From the NCBI GenBank assembly GCA_025359355.1, contig JANYGR010000513.1, forward strand, positions 1 to 12,491: a stretch of DNA of 12,491 bases, written 5' to 3'. Numbering within the stretch: position 1 is the stretch's first letter; each line of letters opens with the position of its first letter. This DNA comes from Bacteroidota bacterium. GTDB taxonomy: Bacteria > Bacteroidota > Bacteroidia > B-17B0 > Aurantibacillaceae. The position numbers and the translations under genes were made by a program. Of this stretch, positions 5,921 to 12,491 are shown piece after piece. Below the pieces are notes generated by a model. It searched no databases, was not told the origin of the DNA, and worked only from the letters and a program-made list of their open reading frames with translations.

Positions 5921-6316
5921 TTAAATAATTGCCGTGTTTATTTTTATGGGGTTACTTAAAATTTTATGTAAAGGGCAGTTATTAGCAACCGCTAACAACC
6001 TAACTCTTTGTTCCTCACTTAAACTCCCTGTCAATTTAATGTTTCTATTGATGGTGGTTATATTTTCGGCATCATCTCTGTTAAGTTCAATATCCACATG
6101 CACTTCGGTCAAATCCCATTCTTTATGATTGGCATACATACGCAAAGTGGCACTCGTACAAGCAGCTAAAGAAGAGGCCAATAATTCCTTTGGAGAAAAT
6201 CCTAAATTTTTTCCTCCAATTGCAATTGGTTAGTCAGCGATTAATTTATTTCCAGAGTGTGATATAATTTCTACTTTATATAATTCTTTACCGATACTAG
6301 CTGATACTTTTGCCAT
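5921..6316 (-). pseudogene. OsmC-family protein with an in-frame stop at codon 29
   Basis: From the ATG at 6316 the frame reads MAKVSASIGKELYKVEIISH and on to LIAD, then TAA (6230-6232), then PIAIGGKNLGFSPKELL and 85 more residues to the stop at 5921. OsmC relatives have a conserved DEP before xxxGG at this place, so a GAA-to-TAA change explains the stop, and the frame is otherwise undamaged. The two reactive cysteines are present, Cys53 in SLAACTS and Cys114 in NNCPLHK, as is the TLRMYA helix. The family reduces organic hydroperoxides as a thiol peroxidase. A TTG at 6181 would skip the N-terminal strands and is an unlikely start. It is the last gene of the unit, 7 nt after pirin. It is either a young pseudogene, a recoded codon or a base error. 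Confidence 0.85.
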
Positions 6317-6323
6317 ACATTTA

Positions 6324-7205
6324 TTATTTTAAGCGTGAAGGATACGGGGTGTATTCTGTTTCATCTCCTTTTATTTTATCAAAGGTTTGTGATATCCATT
6401 TTTGTTTTGCTTCTTCTAATATTTCTTTGCTACTTGAAACAAAATTCCAATCAATAAATCGTTCTTCTGGAAAAGGCTCTCCTCCAAAAATGTATATGGT
6501 TGTATGGGGCGCCATTAAAAACTCGCAGAGTTTACTATTATTTTCAACTATTATTTGTTTTGGTAAAAAGGTATATTCTTCAATGTCAACACTACCTTCT
6601 AATATATATAAACCAACTTCTCCATAAAGTTCACTTCCAATTTTTATGGTTTGAGAAGTTGTGCTTTTTATTTCCAACATATATAATTTACTATAAACTG
6701 GCACAGGTGATTTTTTATCAAAAACTTCTCCTGCAATTAATTTAAATTGTACACCTTGGTCATTCCATGTTGGAATATGTGTTTTATCAATATGATAAAA
6801 TTCAGGAGTCATTTGCTCTAATTCTTTTGGCAAAGCTACCCATATTTGTAGGCCATGTATGTGCTTTTCGGAATGCCTTAAATAATCTGGTGTTCTCTCG
6901 GAGTGTACGATACCTTTTCCCGCGGTCATCCAATTAACTTCTCCCGCTTTTATTTCTATTTCACTTCCTATCGAATCGCGATGCATGATGCTTCCTTCGA
7001 AAAGAAAAGTAAGAGTAGATAAACCTATATGTGGATGAGGTAGTACATCAAAATTTTCTCGTTCATTCATTTTTACTGGGCCCATGTGATCAATAAAAAT
7101 AAATGGACCTACCATGCGTTTTTGTCGGAAAGGTAATAATCTTCCCACCATAAAATTACCAATGCTAGCAGCCCTTTCCTCTATAATTAACTGAATGTTT
7201 GACAT
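6324..7205 (-). CDS. Pirin-family protein
   Basis: A 293-residue bicupin. The metal site of the N-terminal cupin is complete: His57 and His59 in PHPHIG (56-61), and His101 and Glu103 in GIVHSE (99-104), the same set as in human pirin and E. coli YhhW. Other family marks are GPFIFIDHMGP (33-43) and the GLQIWVALP strand (118-126). Family members act as quercetin-type dioxygenases or as iron-dependent regulatory proteins, and the sequence does not decide between these. It is cytoplasmic, with no signal peptide. It lies 23 nt after the luciferase-like oxidoreductase and 7 nt before osmC. In this set of redox enzymes an oxygenase acting on an aromatic or flavonoid-like compound is plausible. Confidence 0.93.
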   Translation of the reverse strand: MSNIQLIIEERAASIGNFMVGRLLPFRQKRMVGPFIFIDHMGPVKMNERENFDVLPHPHIGLSTLTFLFEGSIMHRDSIGSEIEIKAGEVNWMTAGKGIVHSERTPDYLRHSEKHIHGLQIWVALPKELEQMTPEFYHIDKTHIPTWNDQGVQFKLIAGEVFDKKSPVPVYSKLYMLEIKSTTSQTIKIGSELYGEVGLYILEGSVDIEEYTFLPKQIIVENNSKLCEFLMAPHTTIYIFGGEPFPEERFIDWNFVSSSKEILEEAKQKWISQTFDKIKGDETEYTPYPSRLK

Positions 7206-7228
7206 AATAAAATGAGTGATTATTGTTT

Positions 7229-8260
7229 CTATATATTTTTATTAATCAATGGCGCCACGCGTTTACCAATAAGTTCTATCGATTGCAATAATTGCTCATG
7301 CGATAATTCTGCATTATCCATTTGAAACGTAAATCTTGCAATTCCTCCAAGAGCTTCGCTATGACGAAGAATTTTTTCTGCTACTTCTTCTGGGTTACCA
7401 ACTAAAAATGCGCCTCGCGGTCCGTTTTGCGCTTCAAAGTGATTGCGAGTAACAGCAGGCCATCCGCGCTCTTTACCAATTCGTGTAAATATTTTTGCGT
7501 AGCCTGGATAAAATTGCTCTGTAGCTTCTTCGTTTGTATGTGCAACGTAACCTAAGGAATGCAATCCTACTTTTAATTTTTCAGGTGCGTGTCCTGCTTT
7601 TTCTCCTGCCTTTCTGTATAGATCTATCAATGGGCGAAAGCGATGAGTTTCTCCTCCTATAACAGCAACCATTAATGGTAAACCTAAAGTACCTGCACGA
7701 GCAAAGGATTCGGGAGTTCCACCAACACCTAACCAAATAGGAAGTTGTTGTTGTAAGGGTCTTGGATAAACCGCCTGATGATGCAGTGCCGCACGAAATT
7801 TACCCGACCAAGTTACAAATTCATGATTACGAATATTAAGTAAGAGGTCTAATTTTTCAGTAAATAATTCGTCATAATCATTCAAATCTAAACCAAAAAG
7901 AGGATAGGCTTCTGTAAAAGAACCCCTACCAACAACCATTTCGGCGCGTCCTTTTGAAATTAAATCAAGTGTAGCAAAATTTTGAAATACTCTTACTGGA
8001 TCAGCGGCACTAAGTACTGTAACTGCACTTGTTAATTTGATTCGTTTTGTTCGAGCAGCAGCAGCAGCAAGAATGATGGCAGGAGCTGAATCTAAAAATT
8101 CTTTGCGATGATGTTCACCTATACCAAAAACATCTAAGCCAACTTGATCTGCATGTTCTATTCGTTCGAGTAATTGAGCCAAAGCATCCATGCTATTCTT
8201 TGCTCTTTCATCACCAGTTCCAATGCTAGCGGCAGCAAAACTATCAATTCCAATTTCCAT
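7229..8260 (-). CDS. LLM-class flavin-dependent oxidoreductase
   Basis: A 343-residue protein with the TIM-barrel pattern of bacterial luciferase-like monooxygenases. MEIGIDSFAA opens strand 1, ADQVGLDVFGIGEHH (37-51) carries the GxGEHH mark, TSAVTVLSAADPVR (78-90) follows, and GRAEMVVGRGSFTEAYPLFG (104-123) is the flavin-contacting loop. LPIWLGVGGTPES (173-185) and FLVGNPEEVAEKI (285-297) complete it. Such enzymes use reduced FMN supplied by a separate reductase. The next gene upstream in the unit, 14 nt away, is an FMN reductase, so the pair makes sense as a two-component system. The substrate is unknown. It is cytoplasmic, has normal length, and the ATG is followed directly by the first barrel strand. 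Confidence 0.92.
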   Translation of the reverse strand: MEIGIDSFAAASIGTGDERAKNSMDALAQLLERIEHADQVGLDVFGIGEHHRKEFLDSAPAIILAAAAARTKRIKLTSAVTVLSAADPVRVFQNFATLDLISKGRAEMVVGRGSFTEAYPLFGLDLNDYDELFTEKLDLLLNIRNHEFVTWSGKFRAALHHQAVYPRPLQQQLPIWLGVGGTPESFARAGTLGLPLMVAVIGGETHRFRPLIDLYRKAGEKAGHAPEKLKVGLHSLGYVAHTNEEATEQFYPGYAKIFTRIGKERGWPAVTRNHFEAQNGPRGAFLVGNPEEVAEKILRHSEALGGIARFTFQMDNAELSHEQLLQSIELIGKRVAPLINKNI

Positions 8261-8274
8261 TATCTTATTATTTT

Positions 8275-8841
8275 TTAAACCAATGTATTCATCTTTTCAT
8301 TTGCTTCGATGCACCATATTAATTCTTTTATAAAACCCTCAGCGCGTTTATCGGTTCCTGTTTTATCTGTTGGATTTCCATTTTCATCAAAAGCATCTTG
8401 AACATTGGGCACGGGAAACATAGCAGGTACGGTCCACGCCTGGATTTTCCAAAGTGTAAATTGTAAAGAAGTAATTACTTGAGAGCCGCCAAAACTACCA
8501 GCTGAAACAGTAGAGATAGCAATAGGTTTACGATGCCATTCGTTATACAACAAATCAATTACATTTTTTAAGGCAGCAGGATAACCTCCATTATACTCAG
8601 GTGTTACGATAATGACACCACTTGCAGCTATTATTTTTTTTGCAAACTCAAGTACTTGTAATGAGGGATTAACTTGCAATCTTAATCGTTCATTAAATAT
8701 AGGAAATTGATAACTGTTTAAATCCAGTATTTCAACAGTTGCTAATTGATGGTCTTCAATGTATTTTTTAAAATACAATGCTACTCTATGACTGTTTCGT
8801 TTAATACGAACACTACTTGATATGATAACGATATGGCGCAT
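8275..8841 (-). CDS. NAD(P)H-dependent FMN reductase
   Basis: A 188-residue flavodoxin-like quinone/FMN reductase. The phosphate-binding loop of FMN is in SSSVRIKRNSHRVA (8-21), the flavin-stacking segment is TPEYNGGYPAALKNVIDLLY (80-99) and AGSFGG (114-119) follows. It reduces FMN, azo compounds or quinones with NAD(P)H in the cytoplasm. It precedes the luciferase-like oxidoreductase by 14 nt, so the likeliest job is to supply FMNH2 to that partner, with quinone reduction as an alternative. It follows the esterase gene after 54 nt. A start at MRHIVIISSS is well supported because the first strand begins at once. Confidence 0.9.
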   Translation of the reverse strand: MRHIVIISSSVRIKRNSHRVALYFKKYIEDHQLATVEILDLNSYQFPIFNERLRLQVNPSLQVLEFAKKIIAASGVIIVTPEYNGGYPAALKNVIDLLYNEWHRKPIAISTVSAGSFGGSQVITSLQFTLWKIQAWTVPAMFPVPNVQDAFDENGNPTDKTGTDKRAEGFIKELIWCIEANEKMNTLV

Positions 8842-8895
8842 GTGGTTATGTTTTTTATTTAAAAGTAAGCTAATTTGTTCAAACTCTTAATTAAT

Positions 8896-9606
8896 TTAAT
8901 TGCTATTTAACCAATCAACTAAATCATTTAACATATCATTATTGATTCCATGTCCTTCCGAATATTCTTTAAATATTGGGTTAATGCCCAATTCTTTTAA
9001 ATAGGTGATGCTCTCTTTGGCATAATTAATTCCCAATACATTATCTTGAGTGCCATGAGAAATGAATACATGCAATTGTTTTAGTTGGTCGCTTGGTTTT
9101 ATCAAAGGCTTAACTTCTTCTAGCAATCGACCGCTCATTACGGCAATGCCTTTTATTTTATCAGGACGCGTTAACCCAACACTATAAGCCATGATGGCTC
9201 CTTGACTAAAGCCACACAAGTAAACCTGTTTATCATCAAACGTATGTGTTTTTTTTAGTTCATCAATAAATTGTAGTATTGTATTTCTACTTTTTTCTGC
9301 TTTTTCTTTATTGATAACAGGCTTTCCAGTAGAAAAATCAACTTCATACCAAGCATAACTATCTGGGCCAATGGTATAGGGCGCTCGTGCTGAAATAATT
9401 AAATAATTGGCAGGTAATTTATCTGCAAATGAAAATAAATCTTTTTCGTTACTGCCAACGCCGTGTAATAAAATAAGCAGAGGTGTTTTACTGTTTTCTG
9501 TTTTAGGATGTTTTACTAAATAATGTAATGTATTTAGTTGATCCTTTTCTTTAAAGTTCATTGTTGTTATTACTATTAATAGTGATAAAAGAATTGCCCT
9601 CATCAT
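8896..9606 (-). CDS. Phospholipase/carboxylesterase-family alpha/beta hydrolase, probably exported
   Basis: A 236-residue serine esterase. The oxyanion segment LLHGVGSNEKD lies at 47-57, the nucleophile elbow GFSQG at 132-136 (Ser134), the acid is Asp188 in HGTQDNV and the base His219 in EGHG. This is the carboxylesterase-2/lysophospholipase type with broad ester specificity. The N-terminus MMRAILLSLLIVITTMNF is hydrophobic with one Arg, so it is probably a signal peptide or anchor that places the enzyme outside the cytoplasm. Two ATG codons are adjacent; the first overlaps the dioxygenase stop by one base (TAATG), so the two products should be made together. The dioxygenase also has a leader-like N-terminus, so both may act in the periplasm. 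Confidence 0.88.
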   Translation of the reverse strand: MMRAILLSLLIVITTMNFKEKDQLNTLHYLVKHPKTENSKTPLLILLHGVGSNEKDLFSFADKLPANYLIISARAPYTIGPDSYAWYEVDFSTGKPVINKEKAEKSRNTILQFIDELKKTHTFDDKQVYLCGFSQGAIMAYSVGLTRPDKIKGIAVMSGRLLEEVKPLIKPSDQLKQLHVFISHGTQDNVLGINYAKESITYLKELGINPIFKEYSEGHGINNDMLNDLVDWLNSN

Positions 9607-10490
9607 TAATCGATTTTTAAAGAGGTCATCGTTAAAGAGCCCGCTACAGCCTTGTCATTAAAGAATGACACTTTTTCATTTTTTTCTTTTAATGCAAGAC
9701 TATAAATTAAAGGCAAATAATGTTCGGGGCTTGGGATTGCTAAGTCAAATGCTTTTCCTTGTGATTTAAAATTAATAAGCGATTGATGATCGTCGGCTAA
9801 AATAAATTTTTTCATTTTTTCATTCGCTTCAATAGCCCAATCATAACCAAAAGAGTCGGCGTTTAATTTATCCCAGGCTACCATTCCTAAATTATGTACC
9901 ATATTTCCGCTACCAATAATTAAAACTCCTTTTTTTCGTAAGGCTGCTATTTCTTTTGCTAGGTCATAATGGTATTGTGCATTTTGAGTGTAATCAATAC
10001 TCATTTCTATAATAGGCACATCTGCTTTAGGATACAAGTGTTTTACAACAGACCATGCGCCGTGATCCAAGCCCCATTTATCATCCAGCCCAACAGTTGT
10101 TTTTTTAATTATATTTTTAGTTTCGATTGCTAATTCAGGACTGCCAGGGGCGGGGTATTGAACATCGAATAAGGCTTGAGGGAAACCTCCGAAATCGTGT
10201 ATCGTGCGTGGCTTTTCCATCGCTGTTACAAACGTACCTTTTGTTTCCCAATGTGCCGAAATAATTAATATGGCTGTTGGTTTAGGAATTTCTTTTCCAA
10301 CATTTTTGAAACCAGTTACAAATTCATTTTCTTCAATGGCATTCATTGGACTACCGTGTCCTAAAAATAACACGGGCATTTTTTCTGTTGGTATTAAACC
10401 ATGGGTGATAGTTTCTAATTCTTTAAGCTTCATAGCGGCAAGAGATAAGGGTGTTAATGCGAGTATCTTTAAAAAATCTAATCGTTTCAT
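9606..10490 (-). CDS. Extradiol ring-cleavage dioxygenase, DODA/YgiD type
   Basis: A member of the class III extradiol (LigB-like) dioxygenases related to 4,5-DOPA dioxygenase and E. coli YgiD. Candidate metal ligands and active-site residues are His45 in LGHGSPMN, His80 in ISAHWE, His199 in GNMVHNLG, His143 in LDHGAW and His257 in SPEHYLP. TIHDFGGFPQ (97-104 region) is another family mark. The protein has about 35 more N-terminal residues than YgiD. These begin MKRLDFLKILALTPLSLAAM, a basic then hydrophobic leader whose KR-xx-FLK resembles a degenerate Tat signal, suggesting export as a folded metalloenzyme. It follows yceI by 61 nt and is coupled to the esterase by a 1-nt overlap. The substrate is probably a catechol; which one is unknown. 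Confidence 0.9.
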   Translation of the reverse strand: MKRLDFLKILALTPLSLAAMKLKELETITHGLIPTEKMPVLFLGHGSPMNAIEENEFVTGFKNVGKEIPKPTAILIISAHWETKGTFVTAMEKPRTIHDFGGFPQALFDVQYPAPGSPELAIETKNIIKKTTVGLDDKWGLDHGAWSVVKHLYPKADVPIIEMSIDYTQNAQYHYDLAKEIAALRKKGVLIIGSGNMVHNLGMVAWDKLNADSFGYDWAIEANEKMKKFILADDHQSLINFKSQGKAFDLAIPSPEHYLPLIYSLALKEKNEKVSFFNDKAVAGSLTMTSLKID

Positions 10491-10551
10491 TTGTTATTTC
10501 AATGAATAGTGTGAACTCTAAATTGATATGTAAATATAATTTAAAAATGAC

Positions 10552-11085
10552 TTATGCTTGTTTTACAAACTGCACTTCGGCACTGATCTTTACTTCCTCA
10601 CTAACTAAAACCCCACCTGTTTCTAAAGCAGCATTCCAATTTAATCCCCAATCTTTTCTATTAATTTTGCCAGTTACTGAAAATCCTGCTTTTTTATTTC
10701 CCCAAGGGTCTTTGTTGATACCGCCAAACTCAACATCTAACGTTACTTCGTTGCTAACGCCTTTAATAGTGAGTTGTCCTTTTAATTGAAAGTTTTCTTC
10801 ATCTAATTTTTCAAACGATGTACCTACAAATGTAATTTCTTTATGATTTTCTACATCAAAAAAATCAACGCCTTTTAAATGCGCATCACGAGCATCTTCG
10901 TTTGTATCGATAGATGACGCATCTATTGATAAATTCACGGAAGCCTGACTAAAGTCTGTGCCATTAGAAACAACTTCTCCTTGTTTTTTTCTGAATTCTC
11001 CTTTTACATTCGTAATCATTAAATGTTTTACTTTGAAAAGAATTTCACTGTGTGTTGGGTCTAATACCCATTTTGTTGTTGCCAT
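10552..11085 (-). CDS. YceI-like lipocalin-fold protein, cytoplasmic form
   Basis: A 177-residue YceI-domain protein, an eight-stranded barrel with a lipocalin-like pocket that in characterised members binds polyisoprenoid quinones or related amphiphiles. Family marks are W-x-LDPTHSEILFKVKH (6-21), DARDAHLKGVDFFDVENH (64-81), LTIKGVSNEVTLDVEF (105-120) and GKINRKDWGLNWN (139-151). It begins MATTKWVLDP, so there is no signal peptide, unlike periplasmic E. coli YceI; the protein should stay in the cytoplasm. It is the first gene of the seven-gene unit, and the 219-nt gap before it carries the only candidate operators. Its pocket could carry a quinone or lipid substrate for the following enzymes, which is an inference. 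Confidence 0.92.
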   Translation of the reverse strand: MATTKWVLDPTHSEILFKVKHLMITNVKGEFRKKQGEVVSNGTDFSQASVNLSIDASSIDTNEDARDAHLKGVDFFDVENHKEITFVGTSFEKLDEENFQLKGQLTIKGVSNEVTLDVEFGGINKDPWGNKKAGFSVTGKINRKDWGLNWNAALETGGVLVSEEVKISAEVQFVKQA

Positions 11086-11147
11086 GATTTTTAGTTTTAA
11101 ATGATTTTAATGAAATGAATTAACGATACAAAGTTCTAACAATCATA

Positions 11148-11160
11148 AACGATTCTCGTT
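11148..11160. promoter_or_regulatory. Dyad AACGA-ttc-TCGTT upstream of yceI
   Basis: A perfect 5-bp inverted repeat with a 3-nt spacer, centred about 69 nt before the yceI start. Its two C-G steps stand out in this AT-rich gap. It is a candidate operator; the regulator is unknown. Confidence 0.3.
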
Positions 11161-11218
11161 CACCTATGTTAATTAATTATATATCAATTAAAACTATGAA
11201 CAGATGTATTAACCCCGA

Positions 11219-11232
11219 ATGATGATAATCAT
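11219..11232. promoter_or_regulatory. FNR-like dyad in the crp-yceI gap
   Basis: ATGAT-GATA-ATCAT is symmetric with the 4-nt spacer of Crp/Fnr-family sites and keeps the TGAT-N4-ATCA core of the FNR box (TTGAT-N4-ATCAA). It lies 134-147 nt upstream of yceI and next to the gene of a Crp/Fnr-family regulator. That regulator's recognition helix keeps the Ser-Arg pair that reads the T and G of such half sites in FNR. A binding site for the neighbouring regulator is plausible but unproven. Confidence 0.4.
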
Positions 11233-11304
11233 AACTATTAATGCTGTATGTCACAAAAAGCCTCTAATACCAAGGGTTTTATTAATTACACAAAAAGTAT
11301 AAAA

Positions 11305-11889
11305 CTATTTTTTGTGTGAGCTTTCTTTTCGTATTCGACTCAGAGATTGTGGTTTGATACCTAAATATGAAGCAATTAAGTATTGCGGAATGCGCTGAAC
11401 AAAATTGGGATGTTGTTTAGAAAACTCAAAGTACCTTGTTTCTGCATCCTCACTGTTTGTTTTAGCAAGCCTGTATTGTATAGATACATAAGCGTTTTGT
11501 ATTAATATTCTAAAAAAACGATCTAGACAAGGAAGAGTATCGCAGGCTTTTTGAAAATTTTCTTTATTTAATGCTAATACTTTTGTTGGCTCAAGAACCT
11601 CTATGGAATAAATGGCTTTTCGGGTAGAAAAAAAACTATATAAATCAGAAATCCAATACCCTTCTAACGCAAACTGTACAGCATGCTTTTCTCCCTTATC
11701 GTCTGTAATATATGAATAACAAGAGCCTTTCTCAATAAAATAAATATAATTACAAAGATCACTCTCTTCCACTAATACATCTTTTTTATCAAAAGTCTTC
11801 TCGAATATAAGTTTTGAAAACTGTTCAAAATCACGGTCAGAGATAGGTTGATTAATGGTTTTTTCTATGTTTGATCTAAGGGTCGACAT
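11305..11889 (-). CDS. Crp/Fnr-family transcriptional regulator
   Basis: A 194-residue regulator. Residues about 20-115 form a cyclic-nucleotide-like beta-roll, with YIYFIEKGSCYSYITDDKGE (49-67 region) and FALEGYWISDLYSFF (73-87) visible. Then come the long dimer helix (about 110-143) and a winged helix with IPQYLIASYLGIKPQSLSRIRK at 167-188. The canonical phosphate-binding cassette of cAMP-binding members (GE...RSA) is absent, and there is no N-terminal Cys cluster like that of FNR, so it is unlikely to sense cAMP or to bind an iron-sulfur cluster. The ligand is unknown. The recognition helix aligns with FNR as K-P-Q-S-L-S-R, keeping Ser184 and Arg185 and having Gln181 in place of the FNR Glu. 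It lies 219 nt upstream of yceI in the same direction and is a good candidate for local control. Confidence 0.9.
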   Translation of the reverse strand: MSTLRSNIEKTINQPISDRDFEQFSKLIFEKTFDKKDVLVEESDLCNYIYFIEKGSCYSYITDDKGEKHAVQFALEGYWISDLYSFFSTRKAIYSIEVLEPTKVLALNKENFQKACDTLPCLDRFFRILIQNAYVSIQYRLAKTNSEDAETRYFEFSKQHPNFVQRIPQYLIASYLGIKPQSLSRIRKESSHKK

Positions 11890-11931
11890 ATTATAGAAGT
11901 ATCTTTTATAAGGTTAATATAGTGATTTTTT

Positions 11932-11970
11932 GTAAAACAAAAAAGGTAATCTACTAAGTAGATTACCTTT
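11932..11970 (-). terminator. Intrinsic terminator of the TPR-protein gene
   Basis: AAAGGTAATCTACT (11942-11955) and AGTAGATTACCTTT (11957-11970) are perfect reverse complements. They form a stem of about 12 pairs with a small loop, 22 nt past the TPR gene stop. Read on the minus strand the stem is followed by a run of T, one G and four more T. This is the clearest terminator in the window and separates the TPR gene from the Crp/Fnr regulator gene. Confidence 0.9.
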
Positions 11971-11992
11971 CTAATTTTCAAACTAGTTATAC

Positions 11993-12491
11993 TTACTTAC
12001 CAGCTGGGCTTTTGAAAAAGTCGTTAGCAGCTTTGTTAGCAGGATCTAATTCTAATACAACTTTAAAACACTCTTTCGCTTTCGTCAAATCTTTTTCTTT
12101 AGAGAACGCAAAATGAGAACCTAAATATAAATTAGCTTCAATGATGTTTGATTTGTAAGCTGCTTTATCTTCTGGTTTAATGAGCGTTAAAGCCTTTTCG
12201 TAGTGAGGTTTAGCAAGATGTTGTTCGTCTTTAGGATCTAATTGCACATTTACCTTACCTCTCCAAAAATAACCCATTGGATAAGTAACTTGCACTTGAC
12301 ATAATTTAGAAAAACAAGTATCTGCTTTTACAAATAAAGGAATTGCTTCAACTTCTTTCTTTTCTTTTTGCTTGTTACCACCTTCATAATAATATGCTCT
12401 TCCGAATTCATACCAATCTTGAGAGTTAAGATTTTTTGGATCACCAGCCATCAATCGTTCGTAAGTGGAAGTTACTTTCGTGTATTTCTTA
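11993..12491 (-). CDS. TPR-repeat protein, C-terminal part (cut by the window edge)
   Basis: The frame stays open to the right edge. The residues before the first in-frame candidate start (a TTG at 12454) read KKYKTVTSTYERL and continue a helical pattern, so the gene begins outside the window. About 166 residues are visible. They form helix pairs of tetratricopeptide type: SQDWYEFGRAYYYEG...EAIPLFVKADTCFSKL, then YPMGYFWRGKV...AKPHYEKALTLI, then IIEANLYLGSHFAFSKEKDL and AKECFKVVLELDPANKAANDF. The xxDPANKxA ending of the last repeat is typical. Such proteins are scaffolds for protein-protein contacts, and in Bacteroidota are often periplasmic, but the signal region is not visible here. It is followed by a strong terminator. 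The specific role is unknown. Confidence 0.8.
   Translation of the reverse strand, partial: KKYTKVTSTYERLMAGDPKNLNSQDWYEFGRAYYYEGGNKQKEKKEVEAIPLFVKADTCFSKLCQVQVTYPMGYFWRGKVNVQLDPKDEQHLAKPHYEKALTLIKPEDKAAYKSNIIEANLYLGSHFAFSKEKDLTKAKECFKVVLELDPANKAANDFFKSPAGK

Noticed and set aside
6310..6745. Plus-strand open frames opposite pirin
   Set aside because: Pirin on the other strand has its full metal site and normal length, so these are chance frames.
8275..9840. Identical heptapeptide IEANEKM near the end of the FMN reductase and in the dioxygenase
   Set aside because: The surrounding residues and many synonymous bases differ and the folds are unrelated, so chance is more likely than a shared module.
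10204..10789. Plus-strand open frames opposite the dioxygenase and yceI
   Set aside because: Both minus-strand genes are complete and well recognised; the plus-strand frames show no recognisable domain.
11169..11191. TTAATT/AATTAA inverted repeat in the crp-yceI gap
   Set aside because: The arms contain only A and T in an A/T-rich gap, so the symmetry is not informative.
11287..11318. AT-rich hairpin across the crp stop codon (ACACAAAAA/TTTTTGTGT)
   Set aside because: It overlaps the coding end and is not followed by a T run on the minus strand, so I do not call it a terminator.

Overview
The window is about 12.5 kb of AT-rich, densely coding bacterial chromosome and most likely comes from a member of the Bacteroidota. 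Four things point that way: a consensus Bacteroidota -7 element (TAnnTTTG) in front of ctaA, no purine-rich ribosome-binding sites, lipoprotein and '...SAQ'-type signal peptides, and a short open tail that looks like the end of a type IX secretion sorting domain. I cannot name a genus. I saw no rRNA, tRNA, CRISPR array, transposase or integrase.

Left region (1-1846, plus strand): an accessory-looking patch. It holds the C-terminal end of an unrecognised Ser/Thr/Tyr-rich protein, a probable secreted or outer-membrane beta-rich protein, an orphan sorting-domain-like tail, and two tandem paralogous Cys-rich lipoproteins of 70 residues. A diverged copy of the last ten codons of the thioesterase gene (near 521-553) lies on the far side of this patch from the real gene, so the patch is bracketed by a direct repeat.

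Region 1847-4145 (minus strand): a compact three-gene unit, rfbA (dTDP-glucose synthesis), a short-chain polyprenyl diphosphate synthase and a hotdog-fold thioesterase, with an 8-nt gap and then a 1-nt TAATG overlap. Divergent from it is ctaA (haem A synthase, plus strand, 4363-5421). Convergent with ctaA is a small monohaem c-type cytochrome lipoprotein (5451-5777).

Region 5921-11085 (minus strand): seven closely packed genes read in the order yceI, extradiol (DODA-type) dioxygenase, alpha/beta-hydrolase esterase, FMN reductase, luciferase-like flavin oxidoreductase, pirin, osmC. A Crp/Fnr-family regulator lies just upstream in the same direction. The gene content suggests handling of electrophilic or quinone/aromatic compounds together with thiol and peroxide stress. 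It resembles in content the dioxygenase/esterase/reductase sets of Gram-positive quinone-response regulons, but that role is an inference. The last gene, osmC, carries an in-frame TAA where the family has a conserved Glu, so it is a pseudogene, a recoded gene or a base error. Two dyads in the crp-yceI gap are candidate operators, one of them FNR-like.

Right edge: a TPR-like protein, cut by the window end, is followed by a textbook intrinsic terminator at 11932-11970.
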